Position numbers and translations under genes: made by a program. From Trametopsis cervina (Eukaryota; Basidiomycota; Agaricomycetes; Polyporales; Irpicaceae), in the NCBI GenBank assembly GCA_022385755.1, contig MU278377.1:126267-190266 (forward strand): a DNA stretch of 64,000 bases, given 5' to 3'. Positions 13,109-25,034 of the stretch are shown here, piece by piece (positions within the stretch are counted from its first letter, which is position 1; every line of letters begins with the position of its first letter). Under the pieces are notes generated by a model that saw only the letters and a program-made list of their open reading frames with translations, ran no database searches and had not been told where the DNA came from.

Positions 13109-13748
13109 TGCAATGTAGCATTGGACAAGAGCAGCAGCAGGAGCAGGCCGTAAAGTCGCGGTCCCCTACTCCGCCCGGGAGGATGTCGTGATAGACGCGT
13201 TATGTCACGCGTCTGATAGTCACGATCCGTCTAAGCTTCGTGAAATCGCGTGGACAAATGGTGGGAGAAGCAGACAAGATTGGACTCACAATAAGATCGT
13301 ATAAGCTTGGTTGAGTTCGACGGAAATGTGAAGGATCACTTGGCCAGTGTTTGACTAGTACCTAGGTTCCCAAACGGAGATAGATACCTTGTCAAAGCGG
13401 ATGAATGTGTAGCCACGCATTTCCGCGTTCATGAATCCCTCAAAACGAAAGGCTCACACGACACCACAACATTCCATACGCAGGTTTGGAAATGCTGTTT
13501 GGAATGCTGAAGGGACAGGCGAGTCGCTCACAGAGAGCGCATCTGTTGCGCAAAGAAATGGTCAAGGTGGCGGGACGATAAGTCACGATAATCTTGCGAT
13601 GACGATGATGATCGCGAAGATCTTAGTCAACGCTAAAAGCCCCTGCACACAGATCTCTGGTCCCGTGGGCATCGACCACCAAATATAAATACCCACCGTC
13701 CCTCTCGTTCCCAAGCACCTCCATCTACCTCCAATAACATTCACAGCC
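13109..13748. promoter_or_regulatory. Divergent promoter region, MFS transporter / glyoxalase I
   Basis: 640 bp between two divergent start codons. The glyoxalase side has a TATA-like element (TATAAAT, 13684-13690) about 60 bp before its ATG, followed by a pyrimidine-rich leader (13695-13740) typical of well-expressed fungal genes. No TATA box is evident on the transporter side. Confidence 0.5.
13684..13690 (+). promoter_or_regulatory. TATA-like box for glyoxalase I
   Basis: TATAAAT, 59 bp upstream of the ATG at 13749, followed by a C/T-rich leader. Confidence 0.5.
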
Positions 13749-14449
13749 ATGCCGTCCGCTGAGACTCAGGGTTACCGTGTACGTATAGATTCATATCCGC
13801 CGCTACATACGCTAACTTACTTGTTGTACCCAGTTCAACCACACTATGATCCGTGTGAAGGATCCTAAGCCTTCGCTCAATTTCTACACAGAGGTTCGTT
13901 TTACGCACGTTACAAAGCAACGAAACCATGCTAGATCGCTGCTGTATAGATTCTGGGCATGACCCTGATCCACAGTACGCTCTTCAAGCGATCGTAATCT
14001 CCGTACCCAGCTGACTTCATTTCGCGTAGGCTCAGTCATGAGTGACTTCACGCTCTACTTCCTCGGATACGGCGAGGCTGTCGACCCGGAAGGTTCCCTT
14101 GACCAGAAGAACAACGCGCTCGTCAACCGCGAGGGCGTTCTTGAGCTCACGCACAACCACGGAACCGAGAGCGACCCCGACTTTGCGGGCTATGCTAGCG
14201 GAAACAGCGAGCCTGGTCGCGGCTTTGGACACATCGCCATCTCGGTGCCCGACCTTGAGGGGACGTGCGCACGCCTGGAGTCGTTGGGTGTGCCGTTCAA
14301 GAAGAAGTTGACGGAGGGGAGGATGAAGAACGTCGCCTTTGCTTTGGACCCTGATGGGTGAGTTAATTCGAGTAAAAGTGCTGATCGTACACTGACTGCG
14401 TGCATATCGTAGGTACTGGGTCGAGATTATCTCCCATCAGCGCTTTTAG
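13749..14449 (+). CDS. GLO1: Lactoylglutathione lyase (glyoxalase I), single domain
   Basis: Five exons, 13749-13778, 13834-13893, 13950-13974, 14030-14357 and 14413-14449, give about 159 residues; the four introns are all 55-56 nt. Glyoxalase I turns the hemithioacetal of methylglyoxal and glutathione into S-lactoylglutathione in the cytosol. The metal ligands are visible in order: His in FNHTMIRVKDP (where human has Gln, but bacteria and yeast have His), Glu in LELTHN, His in FGHIAIS and Glu in YWVEII. The RGFGHI and DPDGYW motifs are intact. The length is that of a one-domain enzyme, about half of yeast Glo1, which has two tandem domains. The predicted product has no targeting signal. Confidence 0.95.
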
Positions 14450-14775
14450 AGTCGTATCTGGCATTGAAGATCCTCAGAGTTCAGTAGGAACGAAAACAAC
14501 AAAATATTGTATTGCTAGCCGTATCTGAGGACGATGAATAAATATATTCAACAGGATGACCATATTCTGTCCGTATTTTGGACGTACCGTTGAGTAATGT
14601 CGAAGGGATAGGTATTAGAAGCTCCGCAAAGTATATCAGGACAACAGTAAGGTCAAGTATTTACCAACAGATTAAAAACTCTGAGCATACATGTATACAA
14701 CCGTCTATCGCAGCCATGATCTGCCCAAACACCCATACCGGAACCACAAATATAAATCATCTTTGAAGATGCAAC
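14450..14775. other. 3' ends of two convergent genes
   Basis: 326 bp between the stop codons of glyoxalase I (forward) and the acyltransferase (reverse). A/T-rich stretches fit transcript ends; no gene seen. Confidence 0.6.
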
Positions 14776-17385
14776 TCACGTCCTCCCCCTCAGATCTCCA
14801 CTCGAACTGGACGGCACCCAAACGAGATCCTCTGAGACAGCATCGCTATCCGACACATCGTTATCACTGCTCAGTGCCGCCGCCCATGCACCAGACACGT
14901 CGTCCTTGAGTGTCGTAATCTTCGCGCCGCGTTTCCTCAAGAACGAGATCACCTCCCTCGCGCTTCTCCAACCCGCGGGCTCCTCGACATCTGCACCCGT
15001 GTCCTCTCCCTCAACAATAGTGGTGGGTGATAAGAGCGCCGCGCTGGGCTTCGCATCCAGGACCCCGCCGTACTTGAGCGCGAGGTGACTCGACGCGCGT
15101 ACCTTGATGTCCTTCGGCGAGCCCTCGAGCTGCGAGAAGAGCGATGAGAGCGCCTTTGCCGCTTCGACGCGCGCACGAAGGACGTGTCGGACGAGGCGGC
15201 GCGAGGGGGGCCGCTTCTGGCCCTTCTTGCGCAGTCGGGCGTTGCTGTTCGACGGGGATAGGCTGCCTGACGCCGCGACGATGTTCGGAGACGCGGGTGG
15301 GGTGCGCGAGCTGGACCGGACGCGGTTGCGGTCGACCCACGGGTTTTCGGGTGGGACTTTGGGGATTGTGTACTGCGCGAGAGAGGTGATTGAAAGGTCC
15401 CAGTGTTTGGGGGCCCACACTCCGACGAGCACACGCCAGGCTGCGACGAGGCGACGTGCGCTGCAGGAAGGCGCGTTAGTAAAGCGTTGCGCTCAGGGAA
15501 GCTCGTAGGGTACGTACTGATCTAGAGTATCTGGAATAAGAACTTCGTCAGTATGTATTCTGTTGTGAACCACGTAACATTGCTTACCATCTATCATTGA
15601 GTTGTGGTACCATGCCAGGGTGTAGATGACGCTGAACCCGGCCAAAGCACCAATCGCGGTGTAGCTCAGGGACGCCCACACAAAGATGCCGGTTATAGAA
15701 TACACGACCACCGCTAAGAATAAGCCGAAGACAACCTTGTTTTGTGCCTGGGTCTCTTCTTCGTCCTCCACCATTTTCGCGCCGAGCCGCGCGACGTAGT
15801 AAGCAGGGGCGTGTATCAGGAGAGGAATGGCGAAGAGTGGTAGACGAATCAACAGCGCAAGCGTCTGGCCGATGAGCGCAAAGAGAGTACGGATCCGGGA
15901 GGGCAGGGGAATCGGACGTTTGGGGTCAAGCGTGTCTGGAAGAGGGAGTGATGAGAGAACAGAATTGCTTAAGTGCGATTCTTCCAGAAGGGAATAGTAT
16001 GTTAACAGCTTTCTTTTCGTGCTGTTGAACTTCGGCAGCAGGTCCGGCGTTGAAAATAAATCTACCAGACTATGCAAAGCGATAATCAGGAGGATTTTCT
16101 CGACATAGATCGGTGGTGACATACGTCTGTGAGATGGCGACAAACTCGTCCAAGTTGATCGACCGTTCCTTAGGCCAAAGTAATTCTCTTGCCATACGGG
16201 CTGCGTAAAGCGTTTCCCTGGGGATTATCAGCATTCGCACGTATCTTACAAAAGAAAAGTGATTTACCAGTCTGGCGAATTGATAGTCGATGCAATCAAC
16301 TCGCGCTCGATCCGAGCGGTCAAGCGCTTGGCAGCAGCACGCGCCGCTCCCTCTCCTCCTGACACATATTGCTCAATGTAGGCATCCATAGGTATGGGTT
16401 TGCAGTATCTGCACTAACGCATTAGTCCCAGGCACACAAGGAAGAAATTTATCACGCCTACTCCACGACAACCTAACGAACAGTCTTACATTAGCACGTC
16501 ACAATTAATTTCAAAGTACGTTACGTACCTGACTGCGATATTTGCTCTTGTTCGTGTACACGATAGCCACAGGGATTATGGTTGCGGGGTCCCCGCGACC
16601 AGTTTCCCTTGACTGTTTGGTGTATTCTAGAGCAGCCCAGGCAGCCCCATCTTTCACTTGCATAATCCGTGGTTCGGTGTAGCTGGTGCCCTCTGGGAAT
16701 AGCGCCACGGGAACGCCTTTGCCGAGCGCATCTACTGTTCCTTGCAAGAGCTTCTGTCGGTCCTTCGACTTGCGGTCAACAGGAATGTTGCAGGCTTCCA
16801 ACAAGATTTTGGCGACGATAGGATTCTTGAACAGAGACGCTGCGTATGCCAATCGGATCAGTTACGAGACATTTTTAATAAACGTTACGTACCTTTAGAC
16901 CAGTAGTGGAGAACGCGTTTGTGAGGCATTGTCCATGCTGCAGACGGGTTGATTACTCTGCCATATTGGACGAGAAGACGGTGATAGCTCACATAGAATC
17001 GCAGGGTCGAGCATCATATTGTGATGTGTAGCAGCACTAGTACAAGGAAAAGACAATCAGTGTCTGGCACAATTAACACCATCCAAACCATATCGGAGGA
17101 TTGAGAGGCCTGGGAGCCTAAGCAGCGCATGGCACCTCGCCGCGTCCAATACACATAACAGCTGGAAGCTTTCTCCGAACGGATTCACTGCACTATGCCC
17201 GAGGCAACTACGTTCCGTGCCCATATAAGTCGCTACACCCGTTCGTAGAGTAGCGGCAGTGTGCACGAGACACACATTTCGGCATGTGGTGGAATCTTGC
17301 TTATTGAGACTAGCGATATTTTCACATAGAGACGACCTCTTCCTCGCCGGAGGTCACTCTCTAGTGGTGTTGAAATGTCTACCAT
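14776..17385 (-). CDS. Glycerol-3-phosphate / DHAP acyltransferase-like (PlsC superfamily, Sct1/Gpt2 type)
   Basis: Ten exons are inferred: 17385-17267, 17036-16993, 16937-16893, 16839-16529, 16472-16462, 16408-16268, 16217-16125, 16069-15588, 15530-15518 and 15460-14776, giving about 647 residues. PlsC motifs are intact: HX4D in THHNMMLDPA, FPEGTSYTEPR, the binding region NIPVDRKSKDRQ, and the IIPVAIVYTNKSKYRSQ block. The C-terminal half has several hydrophobic segments (about 350-480) and then a basic, Ser-rich tail. Such enzymes carry out the first acylation of glycerolipid synthesis in the ER membrane. Exons of 11 and 13 nt are needed to keep frame and conserved sequence. The first exon and the 230-nt first intron are weakly supported, so the start is provisional; everything from 17036 down is solid. 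Confidence 0.85.
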
Positions 17386-17996
17386 CGACTTCCATACTCC
17401 GGGGACACCGCATCCACCGCTCACGGTGCCCAGGCCTACCAAGGGTGCTGTGTCATGACAGTAAGATGATGAACTCACATAATACATGGGCCATGCTCAG
17501 GTACATTCTCTCCGCCGACCACCCTAGTTTCCGAGTAGAAAGCAATGGGGGCTCTCGACGTGCCTTCGCGGATGATCCGGTGAGTGAGGGTCATGTTGTG
17601 GCCGAGAGTATTACAGCTGTCCTGGCGGTGGAGGTCGAGGTGAGAGGAGTGCGCGGTATTTGTAAAGCCCCAGAACGATGTTTAAGCGGGAGGCCGGAAT
17701 CAGGCAAGTCTGCAGGTGCTAGTGTTTGGAATGCTGCCTGCAGCTGGTGATGACAGCGAACAAGCCCAGTGAGCCAAGCATGATTTAGTGTTCCCCACAA
17801 ATCCCTAGGTTCGCTTTCATATCCGCGTTCGGTTCGATCGAGCGCACGTGACTGCGCCTGCTGGACCGACACGTCCCAGTAAGCGGCGTCACGGTCATCG
17901 CTAGCAGCCACTCACCATCTACGACCTTCACCATTCCACGATTCCTGGACTGCCGACGATAATAAAGGGGACTTCTGATCTCGCTCCTGCAACAAA
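17386..17996. promoter_or_regulatory. Divergent spacer, acyltransferase / SPC3
   Basis: About 610 bp between the provisional acyltransferase start and the SPC3 start. It should hold both promoters and perhaps a missing 5' exon of the acyltransferase. No strong element was recognised. Confidence 0.4.
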
Positions 17997-18985
17997 ATGC
18001 ATACGACTTACGCCAGGATAAATAATGTGACCGCATTCCTGTCATCCTGCATGATGGGATTGCTGGTTGCTATTGCCTTGTCTACGTTCGCGTTCACGGC
18101 GGATCCAAAGGGACAGCTGGATGTCTCTTCGATGCAAATGTGAGTGTTAAGTGCGCGCAACAGGACTACCGATAATGCTTATAGCTGCTGATGTCCGCGG
18201 AATAGATATTCTGGGAATACAAGACGTTATACGAATAAGAAACAGGACGTTGCCTTTCTGCATTTCAATGCAACAGCTGGTGCGCCCCACTGTGTGGACG
18301 AGTCCACCTCGTTTGCCGAACTCACTGCTTTATGCAGATTTGACACCGCTATTTAACTGGAACACGAAGCAACTGTTTCTATACCTTCAGGCGGAGTATA
18401 CAAATGCGCAAGGCGTGAAGAATGAAGTGGTAATATGGGACAAGATTATCCGTAGCAAGGATGAGGCAAATCTGGCATTAACGGGAAGAAACAAGTACTT
18501 GTTCAGGAATTTAGGTTCATCCTTCAGGTATGGCATTTTCTCTGCCGGTATAACTCGTCATCGGAAGCCTGTGCCCCCCTTGCACCGTCACGTCGAGATG
18601 GGGAGGGTGCTCGTTAACCTTCAACGTTCCTCGTACCCGGAAATGGTTCTCCGACGATATCTGCCGCGAATATGAGGATTGTCGGTGTTCCCATGCCCCC
18701 GGGCGAGTTTAGCCGCAATCTTACAGGCAGCAGACGAGACCCAAGTTTTGATATCCAATATTATTTTCGGGCCACCTGCGGACGTTGCTTCTCTCATCTT
18801 ATTCTCATCTTATTCCCATGTGATTTGGGTGAATTAGCTGACGCCCAACCTTCAGAAATGTCCAACCCGCCCATTTCTCATTGAAGTATAACATAATGCC
18901 GTATGTGGGGCTGCTTACTTATGGCGAAGCGGCGCGCACGGCAGAGCCGATCCCATTCCCAGAGAAGCGCAGCGAAGTCGCGTAG
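17997..18985 (+). CDS. SPC3: Signal peptidase complex subunit 3 (Spc3 / SPC22-23)
   Basis: Four exons, 17997-18139, 18206-18279, 18338-18527 and 18856-18985, give about 178 residues, close to yeast Spc3 (184). Spc3 is a single-pass ER membrane subunit essential for signal peptide cleavage. Seen here: a short cytoplasmic N-terminus (MHTTYARINN), one membrane segment (about residues 11-34), and the lumenal domain with ADLTPLFNWNTKQLFLYL, YTNAQGVKNEVVIWD, NKYLFRNLGSSFRNV and YNIMPYVGLLTYGEAA. All three junctions fall inside conserved sequence, so the splicing is well supported. The third intron is 328 nt, about six times the local norm. Confidence 0.93.
18528..18855 (+). other. Unusually long intron (328 nt) in SPC3
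   Basis: Bounded by GTATGG and TTCAG, with a branch-like GCTGAC 15 nt before the acceptor. Splicing rebuilds the conserved SSFRNV stretch. A 50-codon extension of the upstream exon frame reads into it and ends in a stop. No box C/D snoRNA pair was found by eye. Confidence 0.8.
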
Positions 18986-21588
18986 GGCGACAACGAGGGC
19001 TGATGCGCGGTCCCCTTCCTTCCCGCCGGTTTCCCTGTATCGTAAACCAGACTTACTTGGACGCATAACACCTGACAAGCCGTGACCGCCGTGTGATCCA
19101 TATCGCATATCGATATGAGCTCTTGAGTTGTGCCATTCTCATCCATCTCTCCTACGTCGCTTGGAAGCCATGCTGACCACTCTATCCTGTTAGAAAGATG
19201 AGATACACGTGTTCGTTCTACCCCCACGCCTCATGGAGAAGTGCGAGATGACTCTGCATAGAGCTAATGCACTGCGCGGCTGTGGCGCTCGAACGTCAAG
19301 AGCTTGATATTCGAGCTGGTCTCCCTCGAATGCTCGGTGACTGCCATGGGCACGTTATCTGGCAGACGCAGTGAACAAGTCAAGGTTCCATATCTGATTG
19401 CCATTAAGCTTCAGATTCCGCCTCTAAGACTCAACCAGGTAAAACCTAAACGACAGCATGCGAACATGGGGCGCTTGGCATGTCTTCATTAAACGTTCGT
19501 TCCTCCTACATCCTCACACTCATTGTCGGTATAGCTAATCATGGGCATCCTTACGTAGAATACGCTCCCTCTTCCACGCCACATGAGATGCATGCAGCAT
19601 TCATAGCGCGAATTATGGTGTCGGTACGCTCGCCTTTGTATTCGACGGTCTATACCACGGCCGCCGCGTGCAGTCTACGTGCGAGAGTGCACTACGAGGC
19701 CCGCGTCTCTCCATTCACAGTCTGACAGTTTACATCACACCCACACTACTTACATGGAATACAGATCTGTTATCATCCATATGGGTGGGTCGTCTCTTGC
19801 CACGACAACCAGCCGCAGCGGTGATTCGCCTGATCAGCCCCTGGCATGTACGTTCCACTCTTCTCTAGTTTGTTCCCCGAGGCCGCGCGGGTCCTGAACG
19901 CCCACATTCCACTTCAGTGCATGGAGAATGTCACACTGGGGGCGATGCTCACCGAGTATGGTAAGAGAGCCCATCTTCGATCGTCTCTCCGATATTCTAA
20001 GTTCTATCTTCAGATAGGGCCCTGAACGAGAAGAGGAGCATAGGGTTTGATATGACACATCAGGCGGTCTCTGCGACGCCTTCGCGGCTGCTTCGTGCAC
20101 GCAACGCATACTTAAGTGGAACCGTGGGCAGCAGGACGAGGACTGGGATGTGAACCACACATACAATCGCCCAGCGGCATTGCGTCACAGGCGTCGGTCC
20201 GCGCTCGCGTTCCCTTTCTGCATGTTGACATACGTCGATGAAACTTGCGGTCTCTCTTCGCCTCCGACCGCGACGTTTCCTGACCGACGATAACGAAGAG
20301 AGCGTGTTGCCTGTTCTCAGGGTTCCCGAGAAGGGCACTAGCAGGCCAGCGCGCACCGGATCGCGCTCGTGTGCAATTGTCAATGACTGACCTGACTGCG
20401 TTGTCACAGCTAGAATTGTATACGTCGCGGCTACCAGCGTCTTCACTCCCTCCCTCCTTATCCTAGCTGTGAACTTGCCTTGTTGGAACTGCAACCACAA
20501 CGCCAATGTGGCTGAACTGCCCTCTCTCAGCGCGCCTCGGGACGTCCTTCCCGGCCGGACTCGTGCGGTACTGCCGAGTGTGGGATCCCCCCAGGGTATG
20601 CCGCTGTGGTGAGTTCTTCCCTCCAACTCTTGAACATGGCATTTGTTGGCCAGACAGGCTGAGCCTGTGCCGATATCTTTCAGGGTCCATTCAGGTTCTG
20701 GAGTCCGAGGAGGCCGTCGTCATCCTATGCACGGCTCAACTTCAACATGGAGTGCACTCACGAGTGGTGCCCATAATGCCACTCTCCCTGCGCGTAATTG
20801 CGATCGCTGGCCACCCTTGCGCCTCCCGACGGTTCTAAGCGTAGTATAAGCCTAACTTGAGAGTCTAACGGACGCCATGGGCGCATCCGTGGTACGACTA
20901 ATTCTAACAGACGGCTGGTAGGCAAACAATAATAATTTGTAAAGGACGCCATGATGGGCGTGTTGACGAACATGTGCGTCTGGAAATGTCAGGGCTGCGA
21001 GCCCTTCTTTGTCCTTCTTCCGATATTTGACGATGATAGATGCGTCAGGCGTTCCGAGGACGCGGGAAGTGAGAGGGCAGGCTTGGACGAGTGAACGCGA
21101 GAAGTCACGATGTTTCATTGGGGCCAATGCAGAGATTATAGAGCGGGTACGTAAGGTATACGCTATGTGCATGAAATGGATGATGGTGGATGATAAAGAA
21201 CTGCTGCTGCTCGTTCCCCGAGCACCGCCGCGCAGGCTAGTGGGTAACATGTACATGAGAAATAAGCTCGATGAAGATACAAATAAGGGTAGTGCGTTAA
21301 TAATAGCAGGGCTGTGTATGATTAGACCGCAACGTGGGCGCAAAATAATGCCTGGGAAGTGCGAACGGCGAAAGCGGGGTGGATAGCGATGTGTGCGACG
21401 AGAGTGCAGAAGTGTGTATGGAGAATGAATAAAACGCGGGATAATCCAGGGTATAGGTATATCGAAACAAAGCAGGGGATTTCATGAAATGAGAAATGAA
21501 ACAATGGGGGAAGGAAAACGTCCACCGGGAAGAGAACAAAGACCGGGCCAGTGTGGTATAGTGCGACGACTCTGACCGCGCTCTCATG
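18986..21588. other. Intergenic, no gene seen
   Basis: 2.6 kb between the 3' ends of SPC3 (forward) and the Zn2Cys6 gene (reverse). Several frames of 60-190 codons exist on both strands, but none has a family motif, a consistent intron pattern or plausible protein composition. No transposon remnant or RNA gene was recognised. Confidence 0.55.
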
Positions 21589-22900
21589 CTACGCCGGGTA
21601 TGCAAAGGCCTCGAGCTCGCGCTGGCGCGTCCCTCTCCTCGAGTTGACAGGGTACACGCACTGTAGATTGCGCCGCTCGCACTGACTATTAAAGTTAAAG
21701 ACATTTCCGTCAGCAGTGATATGGAACACATAGATAGACAAATACTCACTTGCACGTCCGGTCTTTCTTGCCGGGCGGCGGGCTCCCGCACGCAATCTTG
21801 CGCTTCCGACAGAAGAAGCAGGCGAGGGTGAGCGGCTTCTTGGGCGCGTCCTCGACGAGCGGAGGGCTTCGCGGGGCAGGTATGGAAATCGGAGTCGGGA
21901 ATGCTTGTTGCTGATGATGCTGGTGTGCGTGCTGACGTTGCTGGGCCCTGTACGAGGAAGCGTACAGGGGCTGAGGGCGCTCGAGATGCGCGTTGTCCGG
22001 CTGGTCAAATCCTACAGCGTATCCTGCTCCGTACGCGTCCGGGGCCTGGTACGGGAGGTGAGCCATCGGCGACTCTGGGCGCAGCGGCGGCTGGAGGTCC
22101 GAGACGTAGCGGCGTCGGTAGTCGGCAGCGTCCACGGCGGCGTAGTCGGTGGAGTAGTCGCCACAGAAGCCCTCGGCGTGGCCGTAGTGGGGTGCGCCCT
22201 CGCCATCCTCGAACGAGACTGGCGAGATCTGGCCGTACTCGTGCGTGCCGGCGTACGCATCCTGAGGGTACGCGGATGCCGCGGAGGCGGTCTGGTCGTA
22301 GAAGGCGGCGGGGTACCCACTGTTGTTGGCGGCGTCGTATCCCGCTACGTACTGGCGGTCGTCGACGAGAGGCGCATGCCCGTACGGCTGAGGCGAGTCG
22401 TAGTACGTGCCCGCCGAGTCGTCCGAGACAGGCGACATCTCACCGGGGTCGTACTGGGTGAACGCACGCGGCTGCTGTTGGTGCTGTTGAACAGCGTCGC
22501 GGTGGAAACGTGTCTGCAGCGGGGCGTGGTTGGGAGGCAGCCAACGGTGTGCTTGGTGGTGGGCCTCGTGGTCGTGCGGGTACGGAGGAGTGACGGCAGG
22601 GCTGGCGTCTGCGTAGAGCGGGTGAGAAGCTGCGGGCTGGGATGCGATTGAGATGTAACCTTGATAAGAGGCAGAACAACTACTCACCTGATCGTGACCA
22701 GCGGACGCGGCGCTCAGCTGCAGGCCACCGTGCGCGCCGACGAGGAAGGCCGCGGGGTGCTGGTCGTCGGTGTGCGCGTAGTAGTGCGCGCCCTGGCCGG
22801 CGGGGTGGCACGCATAGCTCTCCTGGTACGGTTGGTAGTAGTCGTGCGCGGGTTGGTCCTGGGGATCGAAGATATGCGGGGGAGCGAGAAAGGTGGCCAT
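21589..22900 (-). CDS. Zn(II)2Cys6 transcription factor with C-terminal zinc cluster
   Basis: Three exons on the minus strand, 22900-22688, 22636-21750 and 21685-21589, give about 398 residues. The first intron (51 nt, GTGAGT..CCCAG) is in frame, so retaining it would add 17 residues. The long N-terminal part is rich in Tyr, His, Gln, Ala and Pro, typical of a disordered activation region. The zinc cluster lies at the very C-terminus and is split by the second intron: Cys-X2-Cys-X6-Cys-X11-Cys-X2-Cys-X6-Cys, with basic RKRKIA after the second Cys and ERRNLQC at the end. The 11-residue middle spacer is longer than in Gal4-type proteins. Such proteins bind CGG-type sites in the nucleus; the target genes are unknown. 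Confidence 0.88.
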
Positions 22901-23022
22901 GGGCTTCTAACGGTCTACGGCGGTACTGTGCACGCTACCTTCCTGGCGATCGCGGGGTCAGCGCAGGCTGGGGAACGGGGCGGGGAGGGGGACGTGTTGT
23001 CATCCCGAGCGGTGGCCTGAGC

Positions 23023-23030
23023 ATTTTATA
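23023..23030 (-). promoter_or_regulatory. TATA-like box upstream of the Zn2Cys6 gene
   Basis: Reads TATAAAAT on the minus strand, about 125 bp before the ATG at 22900. Confidence 0.35.
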
Positions 23031-25034
23031 CTTTGGCTAGAGAAAAGAAGAGGATTAATATAAGCTGGCATATAACTGGGATTAGCAGCTTTCGGTGGGT
23101 AAACGCGATCAGGGTCAGCGTCCATAATTTGCTTGGTCGGTGGGACGCGGATAGACGCTCACTCATACTGGGCGCGCGTTCCCCCAGACACCGCCATCCG
23201 CCTGCAGCCTGCGCCTGTAGCCTCTTTCCTTTCTTTCTCTCCACCGCGCAGACGTCGCCAAAGTACGTTTAATGTCCCTCCGACAGCCAGTTCCGGCCAC
23301 TGATAACCCACAGTCGCCAGTCACGCACGCGCAGCCTGCCGTGTGTGCGTTGTATTTTCTCGCCGAGAGCCGTCCCAAAAATTGGCCGGGGAGCACAAAA
23401 GAAACAACGCTTTCCCTCCCTAGGGCCCATATCACGTTTCATCCCGTCCTATCGATTCCGCCTGCCCCACCGATGCAGGCGAGATGGGCAGCTGCGAGAG
23501 CTATCGGACGCGATCTGCGAGTCTGCACCCCACGCCAGATTGCACCTGATAGAGCATATATGCGCACGCAGACGCAGACATACACGTACAAGGCAGCAGC
23601 CCTGCGCCAATTCGCGTTAGTGTCGCGTTAGGCTTTTTCTTCTTCGTACACGTTGTCTGCTCACTGTGCGACGCCAGCTCACAATCACGCGCACAGAAGG
23701 AGCACACATAGCACTGCCTCTACTCGCTCCTCCGGTGTGCACATTGCATCTCCAATGCGGCAACCAAACTAGAAACTAACGCGCAGCCGACTTGCGTGTA
23801 CAACGTGTTTGCCCACCCCGACCGAAATGGGACGCTCGTCCGAAGGGGTACCACAACGACGACCATAACGATACCAAGGCGACCCCGCAGGACAAGTCAT
23901 CCAGCCGAGTAACGCGCCCTTCTTCCCAGCCGCCTCCCGAGCCCCGCCAACCCGCGCGTCCGCTTTCGGACCGCGAGCCCGCCGTGCTTCGTCTCCCACC
24001 CACGCTCACGTTCGTTTCTTTCATTTACCAGAACAGCGCACCGCCCGCGATTGGCAGAACAAACACGCCCAACCCTCTCGCGCCGAGTGAGTCCCTTGTA
24101 CTACATTTCGCGCTGCACCTTCGAATCAGTGCGTCACGATCTTCGTCGCCGCCGCGTCCTTCTTTTCGCTCTTCGTCGTCCTCCACCTGCCTTCTTTTCG
24201 CCCGTCGTCTGTCGTCTCGAGCCCCTCGCACTTCCCTTCCTGGCACCAGCCAACACAGCCCTGTGCCGTGAGTGGTCTTCCCATATCCTGGAATCCATGC
24301 CCTACACCCGCGCACCCAAAAACTGAAAGCTGACTGTACTCGTTCCCCGGTTTCTGTTTTCTGGCACGGGCGACTGATCGATTGGTAGCGTGTTGCCGTT
24401 TGAGAATATACCAAAAATTCAATGGCGTGTCACCCGCAGATGACTGGCAATTCCATGCACCCACATATTACGCTGCCAAGCTGACAGGTTCGTTCGAACA
24501 CACACATACCCCTAATCACCGTGTATGCCCATCCGGTATCTGTGTACGTCGTCTCGTCCCACCCATATCCCAAATTCTCAATCCCGCATCATGCCCTTTT
24601 TTCAAATCGAGTTCATTATGCAGAATCCCAGCGACCATTCTACGCAGAACGTCAGCTTCGCATTCGCGCGTTCGTTTGCGTGATGATAATGATGACGTCC
24701 GCGCTGTCTCGCACGTTTTCATACGCTGTGTGAACGGACGTCGTCGCATAATGAACGCCTTCGCGCGCGAAGCGTTTCACGACCCCAGCTAACCATTTAA
24801 TCCATGTTGCTTACTGCACCCAGCCCGTGCAGTTCATCCCTAATGATTTTTCTCTCCCACTAATACCGCAACGATGGCGGCAAATTCATCCCGCCCCCAA
24901 TGCTCCCATTGCGCCCATAGCGGGATCGTATCACCCAACGGACATGCGTCGCTAGGCCCCTGCTCGGAGGCATCGAAGCTCGAAGGCTCGAAGCGCGAAG
25001 TCTGCGAAGCCGCGAGGGGTCTGGACGCGCTGGG

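Noticed and set aside
20060..20626. 188-codon minus-strand frame between SPC3 and the Zn2Cys6 gene
   Set aside because: No motif, unlikely composition and overlapping frames of similar length on the other strand; chance frame in GC-rich DNA.
10016..23000. Secondary-metabolite cluster (transporter, methyltransferase and Zn2Cys6 factor close together)
   Set aside because: No backbone synthase, P450 or other tailoring enzyme; the genes between are housekeeping (glyoxalase, Spc3, acyltransferase).
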